64,000 nucleotides of DNA, from IMG/VR virus record IMGVR_UViG_3300027759_000084, positions 1-64,000 of that record; one strand, written 5' to 3'. The position numbers and the translations under genes are program-made. How positions within the stretch are numbered: position 1 is the first letter of the stretch; every line of letters starts with the position of its first letter. Shown here piece after piece: positions 8,734 to 17,403 of this stretch. The notes beneath the pieces were generated by a model. It did no database searches. It was not told the origin of the DNA and worked only from the letters and a program-made list of their open reading frames with translations. The DNA is from a virus.

Positions 8734-11006
8734 AGAGAACTTCTAATGGATGCCTGTTGCGCTTGATATGAAGCGCCCTTCAAGGCAATAGCGGCAGCGG
8801 CAGCGGTATCTTTCAGAGCGCGAGCTTGAGCAGCATCAGCTTGGCGTTGTTCCATCTTCACACGGAACTCCTCGGATCGTTGATCCATTTTTGCACGCCA
8901 CTCAGCCATCTTCATTTCAATCTCAGACGGTCCTTGATCTTCTTGAGGTTGACCAGATGCCTCCGCCTCCATCGCCTGCTGTTTCTGTAGGTGTCGCGAG
9001 CCGTTGACAATGATCTCATTGAACTGTTGAAGTTGCTGACGGAATTGAGGAGCTTCTGGACCAGTGAACTGCTCAAGAGTCTGAGCAGCATGATCAAAGA
9101 TGTTTGACATTGGCGGAACAATCTGAGCATACATCTCAGGATTCTGACCTGCTTGGTCAAACTGCTGATAAAACTCAGTCAGCTTGGCAATGTGGGTCTG
9201 CAAGTGAACGCTCTTGTTTTCGTTTGGCATAATTGCCTGAGTAGCGCCTTGAGCAAGAATTGCATTCTGAGCATCTGCAATAGCGGCATCAATTGGTGGG
9301 CGCTGATTGGCTCCAGCAGGAGTCGTAAGCTCATCAGCCATCTGCCAGCCAGCGATAGCGCCAGTGAAGTTGCGGATGAGAGTCTGCTTGCCGTATTCAT
9401 CATAATACGGATACATCGGCATCAAGTTCTCGTATGCCAAACGACGTGCTGAAGGACTACCAAAGCCAATGGAACGGCTGGCTCGCGTGTAGCGCAAGTC
9501 CATGTTCTTCAATGCTTCTTCTGGAATACCATCCTCAAGGCACATTTGACGGAACTGCCAAACTTCCTCACCTCCAGGTTCACCACGTTGGTATCCAGGA
9601 CGGAAGAAACGACGGCCAACTTCATTCATTAGGCGGTCAAACGGCTGCATGAACAAGTTGATGGAAGTCACAGAGAGCTGTGATGCCATTTCCATGCGAG
9701 ACATCGCCTCAAACTTGGAAAGCTCCCTGCCGGTATCGAGCGTTTTGCTGCTCGTGTATTGAGCAATGTTGGTATAGACTGTCTGGCGTAGGCTCTGAAC
9801 TGCTGGCTCAATATTTTGAAGCATGTTCGGCTGCGGAGTGTGCTGAATCTCAGCCCCAGGAGTCATCAGATAGAATGCGCCATAAGGAACAATTCTAAAG
9901 TTCTCAATAGCCTCTTCACTCTCAACGCGAATAATAGGCTTTGCTGTATTGGCAATATTAACCTTCTCATTTTCAAGGCGCATTAATTGATTGAATGCAT
10001 TGAACATATCAGAACCAAGGCCGCGAATGCCGTGATAATTACCATTGGTGCCGATACCGCGAGTGAAGAAAGTAAACGCCTCGCTAGCATTGCGATAAAG
10101 GTGACGACGCTTGAAGAGAAAGTTCTCAGGAACGCCATCGGTAATCGGATAGCCATTCTCGGCAAAAGCGTACATGGAGTAGCTTCCATCAAGCTCCTGC
10201 ACCCACATGTAAATCACTGAGATAGACGGACTCGTCTCGCCATAGGTGATGTCATTGTCTTTCCAGCGAGCTTCCCATTCCATCCAGTTGAGCATGTCTG
10301 GAATCTGCTCAGAGGCGTTCATGATTGCCTTCTTGAGTTGATCGCGATCCCATCCTTGCTCATCAGCAATATCGCCCATATTGATGTACTTCATCAAGTC
10401 AGCAGGATTTTCCAGCTTCTTGAGGCAGGCATATTGGATTTCAGCTTCGTTGGCGCGTGTCTGACGTGGAATCTTGAAGTAGGCAAGATTCGTCACGTCC
10501 CATTCCCAATTGAGAGGGTCTTGGAAGTAAGCAATACCAACACCGTGGAGAACCATGTAGTGTGGGATGTAGCTGTACTTGAAGTTGAACTGAGGCCAGC
10601 GACGAATGACGCGGCTCATATTCAGGCTCATTTTCTGCGACCATTCTTGACGCTCCTGTTCAGAACCATATTTAGTGCGAAGGTCAATCAGGCTCTCTGT
10701 GCCAGAGATAAGGTCATAGAATGCCGCGAGAGACGTATCCAGAACGGCTTTAGCATCGCCTGGATTGAAGTTGGACATGTATGCCAGACCCTGCTTGGCA
10801 AGCTGCATTTGGTCTAATGGAGGAGCGCCATCAACCATTGCCTGAACCTTTGCCATCTGCTGATTCGACTTCAAATCAGCCTGTTGAAGGCGGAACCAAA
10901 GGCTTCGAGCAGCGCCAACATCCTTGATTCGTTCGTCAAGGAATTTACCCCGGTCATCTACGACGGGAGGATTATAGGACTCAAGGGTATTTGTGGCGTC
11001 TGACAT
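8730..11006 (-). CDS. Portal (head-tail connector) protein
   Basis: A 758-aa protein, within the long end of podovirus-type portals. The N-terminal two-thirds contains a WVQELDGSYSMYAF-type strand region and a long helical stem with the FGSPSARRLAYENL segment. The C-terminal 150 residues are Gln-, Glu- and Ala-rich helices that would form a barrel inside the head. The portal forms the dodecameric ring through which DNA is packaged and ejected. It is first in the block portal, small protein, scaffold-like protein. The assignment rests on length, composition and synteny. Confidence 0.82.
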   Translation of the reverse strand: MSDATNTLESYNPPVVDDRGKFLDERIKDVGAARSLWFRLQQADLKSNQQMAKVQAMVDGAPPLDQMQLAKQGLAYMSNFNPGDAKAVLDTSLAAFYDLISGTESLIDLRTKYGSEQERQEWSQKMSLNMSRVIRRWPQFNFKYSYIPHYMVLHGVGIAYFQDPLNWEWDVTNLAYFKIPRQTRANEAEIQYACLKKLENPADLMKYINMGDIADEQGWDRDQLKKAIMNASEQIPDMLNWMEWEARWKDNDITYGETSPSISVIYMWVQELDGSYSMYAFAENGYPITDGVPENFLFKRRHLYRNASEAFTFFTRGIGTNGNYHGIRGLGSDMFNAFNQLMRLENEKVNIANTAKPIIRVESEEAIENFRIVPYGAFYLMTPGAEIQHTPQPNMLQNIEPAVQSLRQTVYTNIAQYTSSKTLDTGRELSKFEAMSRMEMASQLSVTSINLFMQPFDRLMNEVGRRFFRPGYQRGEPGGEEVWQFRQMCLEDGIPEEALKNMDLRYTRASRSIGFGSPSARRLAYENLMPMYPYYDEYGKQTLIRNFTGAIAGWQMADELTTPAGANQRPPIDAAIADAQNAILAQGATQAIMPNENKSVHLQTHIAKLTEFYQQFDQAGQNPEMYAQIVPPMSNIFDHAAQTLEQFTGPEAPQFRQQLQQFNEIIVNGSRHLQKQQAMEAEASGQPQEDQGPSEIEMKMAEWRAKMDQRSEEFRVKMEQRQADAAQARALKDTAAAAAIALKGASYQAQQASIRSSL

Positions 11007-11008
11007 AA

Positions 11009-12055
11009 TTAAACGAGGCTAACCCATTTAGGCGGTCCCGCAACCTTCAATCCACTTCCAGTTTCGGAACATGCTGAAACGATTTCTTCGGTCTTGAGTC
11101 CAAGCTGCTCTGCAATCTTCTTGGCTGTTAGGCGATCTTTACTAGCTTCCACAACTCCCTTGATACGGAAAGCTAGGAATCCAACAGATGGAAGCTGGCC
11201 CTCTTGTCCAGTAAGGCTTTTTGGCTCCTCAACCACCGTTTTTGGTTCAACTTTATTAGCTTCGGAAGCCTTAGTTGTAATTTTGTCAGCCAAAACCAGT
11301 TTCGCGAGACTGCCATCTTTGCAGCCGTGGATGACTACCGCATGGCCGTCATAAGGCTTGGCATGGCTCAGGTTCACATCGCCAGAAAGATCATCACAGA
11401 CAATTTGTCCATTTTCTACTCGGTAGTTGCCCGTGTTCCAGTTGTGCTGGATGAGAATCGTATTGTGAGCGTGTGGAACAACCTCATAACGAAGTCGGAT
11501 GTCAAAAGGCTCAAGTGGGCCAGCCCAAGGCATAGAACGATCAAGTTGACCAATGTTTGGCGAAAGAGCGCCCATCGCATGATGGTAGATGCCAGTGCCA
11601 ACCATGTGAGGATCGCCAAATGACGGCTTGAGTGATCCGTCCTGCATGATGGAAAATCCACGAGTTGGAACGATTGCCCCCATGTGAGCTTTACCAGATT
11701 CGTGATGCTCACGTTGGAGCTTACTCAGCCAGCCAATTTGAATTGGCGTATTGTCCAACTCATAGAAATACCAAGGTCCAGCGGTATATTTCTCACTTAC
11801 CGTCTGAGCAACAGCGCGGAAATGCTTAGCGGCAGCTTCCGTGGCTCCATTGGAGTGGAAGTCGATAATGTGAATGTCTAGGTTGGAGAATAAAGGCTTA
11901 ATCTGCTCAGCAAATACGCGAGCTTCATTCTCAATTTCTAGGCGGGCAAAGATTGCACACTGGAAACCAGCATAAGGACCGAACTTCTTGAAGATTTCCG
12001 CCGTATGGGGCAGGTTTTTGGCGTCACTGGCACTAACAGGAATAGCTAAGAGCAT
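11009..12055 (-). CDS. Glycosyltransferase-like protein with C-terminal winged helix
   Basis: A 348-aa protein. Residues 1-200 look like a GT-A nucleotide-sugar fold: an early strand-helix (LLAIPVSASDAKNLPHTAEI), then the segment YELDNTPIQIGWLSKL at about 98-113, where ELDN could be the metal/sugar-binding acidic motif. The downstream gene product has a near-identical segment (IECDSIPIKKGWLKAI), so the two share a fold. After a low-complexity linker (about 250-280), residues about 290-348 resemble a winged-helix DNA-binding domain (LTAKKIAEQLGLKTEEIVSA), unusual on a glycosyltransferase. The target is unknown: virion, host surface or DNA base. Confidence 0.6.
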   Translation of the reverse strand: MLLAIPVSASDAKNLPHTAEIFKKFGPYAGFQCAIFARLEIENEARVFAEQIKPLFSNLDIHIIDFHSNGATEAAAKHFRAVAQTVSEKYTAGPWYFYELDNTPIQIGWLSKLQREHHESGKAHMGAIVPTRGFSIMQDGSLKPSFGDPHMVGTGIYHHAMGALSPNIGQLDRSMPWAGPLEPFDIRLRYEVVPHAHNTILIQHNWNTGNYRVENGQIVCDDLSGDVNLSHAKPYDGHAVVIHGCKDGSLAKLVLADKITTKASEANKVEPKTVVEEPKSLTGQEGQLPSVGFLAFRIKGVVEASKDRLTAKKIAEQLGLKTEEIVSACSETGSGLKVAGPPKWVSLV

Positions 12056-12103
12056 AAGATTTCTTGGTTATAAGGGTTTGATTGAAAGTGGTCAAATAGA
12101 ATT

Positions 12104-13783
12104 TCAAAGCAAATCTCCAATATTTCCACTCGTTAGAGTAAAGATTGGATGATCTGTGTAGCTATTCTCACGAAGGGCATCCATTGCAGCCGCCATGTTT
12201 GACATGCGTAGATTGCCACTAAAAGAGTTTGGCGCGGCTTTTACGGTAGCTTTAACAACCTCTGCTTCGGCTTGCTCATGGCTGATTCCAAGTAGCTTGG
12301 ATACCTTGGATGCCACCTTTCTCACGGTGCCTTCTTGAATCCGAATGCCGCCATAGTCATAGATCCAACCGTATCCACGCCCAACTTTTGGCACAATCGT
12401 TGTGTCGAAGTTTGACCAATGAATGGCGTTAGACTTGAGGCTTTTTGCTGGAACATGAGCAACGGCTGGAAGAGTCACCGTTCCATCAAAGACATACTGA
12501 GCATTATACGCTTTTGGATAAATGCAGTCTGGAATGATGAGTGATCCCTCAAGGATTCGAGGGTGCTTCAATCCTTCGGCAATTGTCATGCACGAGCTTT
12601 GGTTGCCGATGAACAACTCACTTCCGGCAATCGCCTGTGCAACTTCCAGCATATCGTGTGTGACGATGTAGCGAACCTTGCCAAAATGATACTCAAAATC
12701 AGCGTGCTCCTGCGGCAATCCAATGAAGCACAAAAGATTTCCATAGTGTTCAACTACCTCTCTCCATGGAAAATGTGGATTATTGTAGCGAGGACTGCGA
12801 TTGATGACTATGAGGCCGTTGAACTTCTTGTTTTGCTCAACTGTCAGCCACGGCTTGCTCATGTCTGGTAGCGTGTCGATGAAGTGCGTGTCAAGAGCAT
12901 GCTGAGCATGGCAGGTAGCAAGATTACGTCTTCTGTCGTGCCAACTTGGCCTGAAGCCTTCTGATGCCCAAGCAATAGGCTCTCGCTTCCAGATTTTTAC
13001 AGAGTTGATGTATGGTTGGGATTCGATCAGTGGCCTAATTAGCGGCAGTCTTGCAACAAAGCCCTTGGTTGATCCATTGTCGCGGGCGTAATAATCGAAC
13101 GTGCCGCCGTGGTGATTGAGTGTTGCTAAGCTTACCACCGCATCACCCAAATCACCAACTCCAGAGACTCCAATAATCTCATTACGCTTCATGGATGGCA
13201 TGATGTGGTCGATTAAACTCTGAGCGTTATCTTTGTGGAAGATCACAGAATCATCTCGCAGAATATGCAAATCACGCGGGAACTCGTGGAGTGTGACATC
13301 ACCCCTAGAATCATAGAAGCCATACGAGTGTTGAATCAAATCAGTGAGTCCAATTTGATCTGGAAAATTGGTAGAAATCCACTCATCAAATCCGCCCGTA
13401 GTATATCCAACTGGAGCTTGCTCGTATGCGTCCGGTCCTTGTACACCAATGCCCGTAAAATTATCAAATGGTGGATTGCGAGTCTTTGGATAAAGATACA
13501 GCTTGCCCTGCTTCACATACTCATCAGTGATCGCTTTGAGCCATCCCTTCTTGATTGGAATAGAGTCGCACTCAATCCACATAAAAGCCTTACCACGCAT
13601 CGCTTTGGCGCACTGCTTAAACGCTAAGTTTGCCACCTCTGGATAACGCATACCAGGAGGGTCTTGAAACGACATCGTAATTACCTCGGTGCCATCTAGT
13701 TCCTTCAAATATTGTACCAAGCGTTCAGCCTGACGTTTTTCGTGAGGCGCTATGTTGAGGACTACTGGTAGCAGTGATGTCAT
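12104..13783 (-). CDS. Two-domain glycosyltransferase (GT-A-like plus GT9-like)
   Basis: The start is placed at 13783, where ATGA overlaps the stop of the upstream methyltransferase; an in-frame ATG seven codons earlier is possible. The N-terminal domain has WIECDSIPIKKGWL at about 69-82, matching the neighbouring gene. The C-terminal half (about 205-470) looks like a GT-B enzyme of the ADP-heptose transferase type (GT9). It has an early GDLGDAVVSLATL loop, a central strand LIVINRSPRY and a late FIGNQSSCMTIAEGLKHPRI motif in the donor-binding position. It could build a short glycan with the adjacent gene. The acceptor is unknown. Confidence 0.7.
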   Translation of the reverse strand: MTSLLPVVLNIAPHEKRQAERLVQYLKELDGTEVITMSFQDPPGMRYPEVANLAFKQCAKAMRGKAFMWIECDSIPIKKGWLKAITDEYVKQGKLYLYPKTRNPPFDNFTGIGVQGPDAYEQAPVGYTTGGFDEWISTNFPDQIGLTDLIQHSYGFYDSRGDVTLHEFPRDLHILRDDSVIFHKDNAQSLIDHIMPSMKRNEIIGVSGVGDLGDAVVSLATLNHHGGTFDYYARDNGSTKGFVARLPLIRPLIESQPYINSVKIWKREPIAWASEGFRPSWHDRRRNLATCHAQHALDTHFIDTLPDMSKPWLTVEQNKKFNGLIVINRSPRYNNPHFPWREVVEHYGNLLCFIGLPQEHADFEYHFGKVRYIVTHDMLEVAQAIAGSELFIGNQSSCMTIAEGLKHPRILEGSLIIPDCIYPKAYNAQYVFDGTVTLPAVAHVPAKSLKSNAIHWSNFDTTIVPKVGRGYGWIYDYGGIRIQEGTVRKVASKVSKLLGISHEQAEAEVVKATVKAAPNSFSGNLRMSNMAAAMDALRENSYTDHPIFTLTSGNIGDLL

Positions 13784-14373
13784 ATTTTCTGGTAAATAAT
13801 GCAAAGTTGAGCTAACCCATTGTGCATGGTCGAGTCAAAATCAGGATCATTCCACTTGTCCCAATGGAAGCCGTCTAGTTCCATACGCAGATCAACAAGG
13901 TGTAATCCAGCATCCTTGCCCATTTGCACGATGCGCTTGTAGTCGTAGTGATCGTGGTTCATCGGCTTGTCCACGCTAACAATATCCCATGATGTTTTGT
14001 GATCTGGATTAAAGCGTGCTTGATGAGAACTGCCAAAGCGGAAATCGCGGAACTTCTCATAAGCACTGTAGAGCGGAACTAGAATGTACACATATCCGCC
14101 CTCTTTGAGAACTCGGCTCCAGTTTTGAAGAGCTACTTCTGGATCGTTCATGTGCTCCAGGCAATGGGCGCTCACTACACAATCAAACGATTTGTCAGCA
14201 ACGCCAGTCAGATATTGCGCGTCTCCATCAGGCAAGTCCCAACCTCGAACAGTTGATGGTGGATCAAGTTTGATGGCGTCTGGACCACAGCCAATATCAA
14301 GGACTAATCCTTTAATAAACTGATAGTCTCCATGCCTGACTCGGCACTTGTGGGATTTTGTCATTTCGTCCAT
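13780..14373 (-). CDS. SAM-dependent methyltransferase (class I)
   Basis: A 197-aa Rossmann-type methyltransferase. Motif I is LVLDIGCGPDAIKLD at about 23-37. The acidic residue after strand 2 falls in GWDLPDGDAQ. A Methyltransf_11-type CVVSAHCLEHM follows, and LKEGGYVYILVP is the strand-4/5 region. It lies directly upstream of two sugar-transfer genes and is coupled to the second of them, so a methylated sugar or glycan is a reasonable substrate. There is no target-recognition domain for DNA. Confidence 0.8.
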   Translation of the reverse strand: MDEMTKSHKCRVRHGDYQFIKGLVLDIGCGPDAIKLDPPSTVRGWDLPDGDAQYLTGVADKSFDCVVSAHCLEHMNDPEVALQNWSRVLKEGGYVYILVPLYSAYEKFRDFRFGSSHQARFNPDHKTSWDIVSVDKPMNHDHYDYKRIVQMGKDAGLHLVDLRMELDGFHWDKWNDPDFDSTMHNGLAQLCIIYQKI

Positions 14374-14388
14374 ATTGATATTTTGAAA

Positions 14389-14583
14389 TTAGCTGCCCGC
14401 CGCCGCAAGAGTCTCGATCCGAGGCTGAGCCTCTTCACATAAGTTGTGTGCTCTCTTGCGCTTTTCCACCACTACTTTCTCGTCGGTAATTACCAATCCG
14501 ATTTGGCGATGTACTTCGGCTAGCACAGGCGCGGCGGGCAAATTGTTACTTAGCTGCACTGACTTTAGCGCCCATGCCAACAC
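14389..14583 (-). CDS. Possible small protein, 64 aa
   Basis: A leftward reading frame whose ATG at 14583 lies inside the end of the preceding gene (38-bp overlap). It fills what would otherwise be a gap. The composition is protein-like (VHRQIGLVITDEKVVVEKRK) and predicted helical. No family is recognised, and no independent ribosome site decides the start, so it is only moderately supported. Confidence 0.45.
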   Translation of the reverse strand: MLAWALKSVQLSNNLPAAPVLAEVHRQIGLVITDEKVVVEKRKRAHNLCEEAQPRIETLAAAGS

Positions 14584-14884
14584 GGGATTTCTCGCGCATC
14601 TTAGTCTGAACCTTATTGCGCCCTAATTCGCTAGCCGTTTTAGGCGTATCGGATGAAACTCGCTTCGTTGGTCGGCAATACTCGTTATCACCACCTGATC
14701 CGCAAGGCTTGCCAGTACGTTGGTCTTTCCAGTTCTCCTTCTCCCATCGCTTGAGATTGGAGCCAGCTTCAGTCTTGCGAACATTGCCGCTTTCTTTGCG
14801 GCACTTGGCAATGGCTTGAGAAGCGCGAGCCGATGGAAACACGTCGTAGCTTGCTTTGACCTTTTTGTAGCAGGAGTCTTTCAT
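14546..14884 (-). CDS. DUF5872-like small basic protein, 112 aa
   Basis: It begins MKDSCYKKVKASYDVFPSAR and continues ASQAIAKCRKESG. This SCYKKVKxxYxxFPSARAS pattern is found in a widespread family of small basic phage proteins (DUF5872-type) of unknown function. The protein is very rich in Lys, Arg, Ser and Gly and may bind nucleic acid. A second small protein with a similar SKRADAYCARSNNIAG pattern lies 500 bp upstream. Start ATGA overlaps the stop of the 32-aa membrane peptide gene. Confidence 0.72.
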   Translation of the reverse strand: MKDSCYKKVKASYDVFPSARASQAIAKCRKESGNVRKTEAGSNLKRWEKENWKDQRTGKPCGSGGDNEYCRPTKRVSSDTPKTASELGRNKVQTKMREKSRVGMGAKVSAAK

Positions 14885-14979
14885 GGTAGATTGAGATTAT
14901 GTTTTCCGATTTCAGTCAGGCATTTGACCAATAGAATGCAAATGAGAATGACTGACATCCAGACTGTTTCAGTATTCAT
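14881..14979 (-). CDS. Small membrane protein, 32 aa
   Basis: A 32-codon frame reading MNTETVWMSVILICILLVKC followed by a short polar tail, so one transmembrane helix at about 7-22. Its stop overlaps the next gene's start (ATGA at 14881-14884). The ATG lies inside one copy of a 29-bp direct repeat, exactly where the other copy provides the start of the gene at 15006-15377. The function is unknown; membrane-acting phage peptides include holins and superinfection-exclusion proteins. Confidence 0.5.
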   Translation of the reverse strand: MNTETVWMSVILICILLVKCLTEIGKHNLNLP

Positions 14980-15005
14980 GGTGTTACTTCTTCTTCACGC
15001 TTTTA
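14977..15005. repeat. 29-bp direct repeat, copy A
   Basis: Identical over 29 bases to 15375-15403. Read leftward it contains the last codons of a Ser-Val-Lys-Lys-Lys tail, a TAA stop, ACACC and an ATG. Here the tail codons lie behind the stop of the 123-aa gene and are untranslated. Confidence 0.9.
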
Positions 15006-15377
15006 TTAACTTTTTGTTTCAATTTCATCAAAAACGGCATTAATGGTTACGATTCCAATGCTTTTATTTGGATTGGTTGCCTTATTGTAAATATTATTCC
15101 ATTTTGCCTGAGTCGATATGATGCGTGATAATCCGTTCTTTTTTGCCTCAAGTGCAATAGCTCGACACATATCAATAACTAAATTCTCAAGGTTTTTTAA
15201 AATATGATCTCCGCAACATGTATCTTTTATGCAAAAAAAAGAAGAGATACTTGATGTAATTCCATCTGAATTATGAAGTGATGTGCCAACTGGAATACCA
15301 ATACACTCAGTCAAATTGTATTGACCAAGGAGTTCTATAATTTGCTTCTCTACTTCAGTTAAATTTTCGGATTCCAT
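15006..15377 (-). CDS. AT-rich hypothetical gene between 29-bp repeats, 123 aa
   Basis: A 123-aa protein with an acidic N-terminus (MESENLTEVEKQIIELLGQY) and a Cys-containing centre (FCIKDTCCGDHIL). No family is recognised. The gene looks clearly more AT-rich than its neighbours. Its start codon lies in one copy of a 29-bp direct repeat and its stop is followed at once by the other copy. Removing one repeat plus this gene would join the upstream stop to the downstream ATG seamlessly. It therefore looks like a recently gained cassette ('moron'). Confidence 0.75.
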   Translation of the reverse strand: MESENLTEVEKQIIELLGQYNLTECIGIPVGTSLHNSDGITSSISSFFCIKDTCCGDHILKNLENLVIDMCRAIALEAKKNGLSRIISTQAKWNNIYNKATNPNKSIGIVTINAVFDEIETKS

Positions 15378-15403
15378 GGTGTTACTTCTTCTTCACGCTT
15401 TTA
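15375..15403. repeat. 29-bp direct repeat, copy B
   Basis: Identical to 14977-15005. Here the repeat encodes the real C-terminus (SVKKK) and stop of the upstream gene and supplies the ATG of the AT-rich cassette gene. It is therefore probably the original junction. Confidence 0.9.
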
Positions 15404-15615
15404 GATCCCGAACATCCCCATTTCCGACGAGACAAGGAATTGGGCGAATTGGAATCAGAGCGCCAATTGCCAGCGATGTTATTGCTGCGAGCACAATACG
15501 CATCAGCACGCTTGCTGCCAATAGGGCCAATTTTGCTGCCTTTTTGGCCGTATTTTACCGTCTTTTCACGGCCAGTATCAGGATTCTTGATCGTTTTAGA
15601 GAACTTCTTTTCCAT
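15382..15615 (-). CDS. Small basic Cys-containing protein, 77 aa
   Basis: The start is placed at the ATG at 15615 (MEKKFSKTIKNPDTGREKTV) rather than one 21 codons upstream, because the N-terminal extension is unlike the rest. It contains GSKRADAYCARSNNIAGNWR and ends in GCSGSKSVKKK. Small basic proteins of this pattern recur in uncultured phages without known function; they could be nucleic-acid-associated or structural. The C-terminus lies in the 29-bp repeat. Confidence 0.72.
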   Translation of the reverse strand: MEKKFSKTIKNPDTGREKTVKYGQKGSKIGPIGSKRADAYCARSNNIAGNWRSDSNSPNSLSRRKWGCSGSKSVKKK

Positions 15616-15699
15616 ATGGTTACAAAGTTTAGATCGTTTCTTGGATGGAGTCAACTGTGCCGTCGTTGGTTGAGCCAATTAAGAGGTGTTTTATGGAAA

Positions 15700-16284
15700 T
15701 TAAAGAATGGATAGTTTGATATTCGGGTTGGCAAGTTTAGCCACTTCAAAAAAGCTCTTTTCAATTCTGGTTTCAACATCATTCCAGATTTCGTGCAGGC
15801 TCTTTTCTTCTTCTGTGATTGGCTTTCCCCTTGGAACAAAACATACGCGATGGATTCGTAATACATGCATTGAATCATCGACTGCATCGACAATCTGTCT
15901 CGTGCTGGCAATCTGCCGTAAGCCGATTTTAGGAATCGAATACCTACGCTCGTGCCAGTCCTGCATATTTTCCCCCTTGGTTCCGATAATCAGATGCTTT
16001 GGGTTGGTGCAAATTTTGTTGTCGCAGCGATGACGAACGACCATTCCATCCTCAATTTCTCCATGATGAAGGAAATACGACACTCGATGACCTGCGTACC
16101 ATGCACCCTTTACCGGAATTGCGGCATAACCTCCGGTTCCAGATGGCCCGTGCCATTCCCAGCATTGTGTAAGCCCTTTGTAATGCGGGTTGGACTGATC
16201 TGGCGCAAGCCCTCCTTCCTTATTAACAAAGGCGTCAAACAATTGACGAAGTATTTTCGCGTGTGACAAATTAACGAGTTTCAT
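15700..16284 (-). CDS. HNH endonuclease (zinc-type), 194 aa
   Basis: The start is chosen at the ATG at 16284, because a longer form would overlap the HTH gene. Residues about 40-115 form an HNH_3-type domain: CWEWHGPSGTGGYAAI, GHRVSYFLHHGEI, then VVRHRCDNKICTNPKHLIIG with the HRCD and C-x4-NPxHL zinc/metal ligands. The C-terminal 80 residues lack the HTH seen in many relatives and are partly helical. It is likely a free-standing homing endonuclease. No intron or split gene is visible next to it. Confidence 0.85.
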   Translation of the reverse strand: MKLVNLSHAKILRQLFDAFVNKEGGLAPDQSNPHYKGLTQCWEWHGPSGTGGYAAIPVKGAWYAGHRVSYFLHHGEIEDGMVVRHRCDNKICTNPKHLIIGTKGENMQDWHERRYSIPKIGLRQIASTRQIVDAVDDSMHVLRIHRVCFVPRGKPITEEEKSLHEIWNDVETRIEKSFFEVAKLANPNIKLSIL

Positions 16285-16295
16285 ACAGATTTCAG

Positions 16296-16580
16296 TTATT
16301 GAAGTTGAAACAGCGGTCCAAGTAAACGCTGAACGGTTCTGGCGCTCCAATGGCGCTTCTTGCGCTCAAGGAGTGAGATGTACATGGCGCTCACACCCAT
16401 AATGTTGGCAATCTGCTCTTGGGATAAGTCGTAATGCTTACGGAATAGTTTGAGAGCATCCGTCAAATCTCCATTGGCTTCAACCTGCTTAACCTCCAAG
16501 TCCGCCATTCTTTTCATAGCGCATTCGAGGCTAGATTTTACTTCGGTCCATTCGGACTCTTTTTCAGGGCAGTTATTCAT
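16296..16580 (-). CDS. Cro/C1-type (XRE) transcriptional regulator
   Basis: A 94-aa protein. A Cro/C1 helix-turn-helix spans about 45-80 (YDLSQEQIANIMGVSAMYIS followed by LLERKKR). The N-terminal 40 residues are an acidic helix. It starts within the last codons of the gene above it, so it is in one operon with it, downstream of the palindromic sites at 17439-17507, which are candidate targets for this or a related regulator. Confidence 0.8.
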   Translation of the reverse strand: MNNCPEKESEWTEVKSSLECAMKRMADLEVKQVEANGDLTDALKLFRKHYDLSQEQIANIMGVSAMYISLLERKKRHWSARTVQRLLGPLFQLQ

Positions 16581-17382
16581 TGGTGTCTTCTTTTTTATTT
16601 GGTAGCAAGTTACTTTTCCACATTGGCGGCGGGTTGAGGTAGGCGCTTGTACCCAAAATTAAGTTGTTTAACTGAAGCTCAATTGATTCTTGCGTGAACC
16701 TTGAGACAAATTTAACCACCATCTCAATCATCAGTTCCGCTTGCTCCTTTGTCCAAGTCCATTGGACAGACTCGGTTCGGAGTCGGCATCGAAGCGCCAT
16801 ATTCTTCCTCCAATTGAAAACTTTGGTTAAAGACTCAAAAACACAAACTGGCAGCGTTTCGGGTATTTTCACTGTTTCTGCTACTGCCAATTCTTCCAGC
16901 ATGCGAATCTTCCACAACTCTTCGTGGTGTCCATGATCCTCATGTTTGATTCGTGGAGCATGACGAAAAATGCACTTTCTGGAAAAGAATGCCAAAAATG
17001 GCTCTGGATCATCAGCTTTTTCAGGTTGGCCCCACCATTTTGCAATAGCCTGCCAAATTGGCTTATGAGGTGGCGCTTTCCTACTCAGCGTGCCGCAGCA
17101 CTGATTTTTCATGAATTGACTGAGCATCAACTGACACCCGCCGTCCATCCAAACAACATGATCAGGCCCCATAGCTTTTACGTCCAAACGGTTAAATTCT
17201 ACACCGTCGCCAAGAACCTCGTGAATCTTATCCAAATCCCAATCCACAACACCAGCCTTGTCAGCCAAGCATTCTAGCGCCATCAAGCATGCTCGGTGCT
17301 TAAAAGACAATGAGGCGAAATCAATATCACGCCAGCGGTTGGCGTTCACTCGAATCTCTCTGGATGATTTAGCTTTTCTCAC
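16573..17382 (-). CDS. Hypothetical protein with replication-protein-like N-terminus
   Basis: A 269-aa protein. Residues about 20-110 resemble the winged-helix N-terminus of phage replication or DNA-binding proteins: two helices (FKHRACLMALECLADKAGVV), a helix-turn segment and a beta hairpin (VVWMDGGCQLMLSQFMKNQC). The rest is helical and Cys/His-containing without a clear metal site. It is the first gene behind the operator-like region at 17404-17507, so it may be controlled there. The function is not established. Confidence 0.6.
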   Translation of the reverse strand: MRKAKSSREIRVNANRWRDIDFASLSFKHRACLMALECLADKAGVVDWDLDKIHEVLGDGVEFNRLDVKAMGPDHVVWMDGGCQLMLSQFMKNQCCGTLSRKAPPHKPIWQAIAKWWGQPEKADDPEPFLAFFSRKCIFRHAPRIKHEDHGHHEELWKIRMLEELAVAETVKIPETLPVCVFESLTKVFNWRKNMALRCRLRTESVQWTWTKEQAELMIEMVVKFVSRFTQESIELQLNNLILGTSAYLNPPPMWKSNLLPNKKEDTNE

Positions 17383-17403
17383 AATTCATCAATATAATCA
17401 AAC

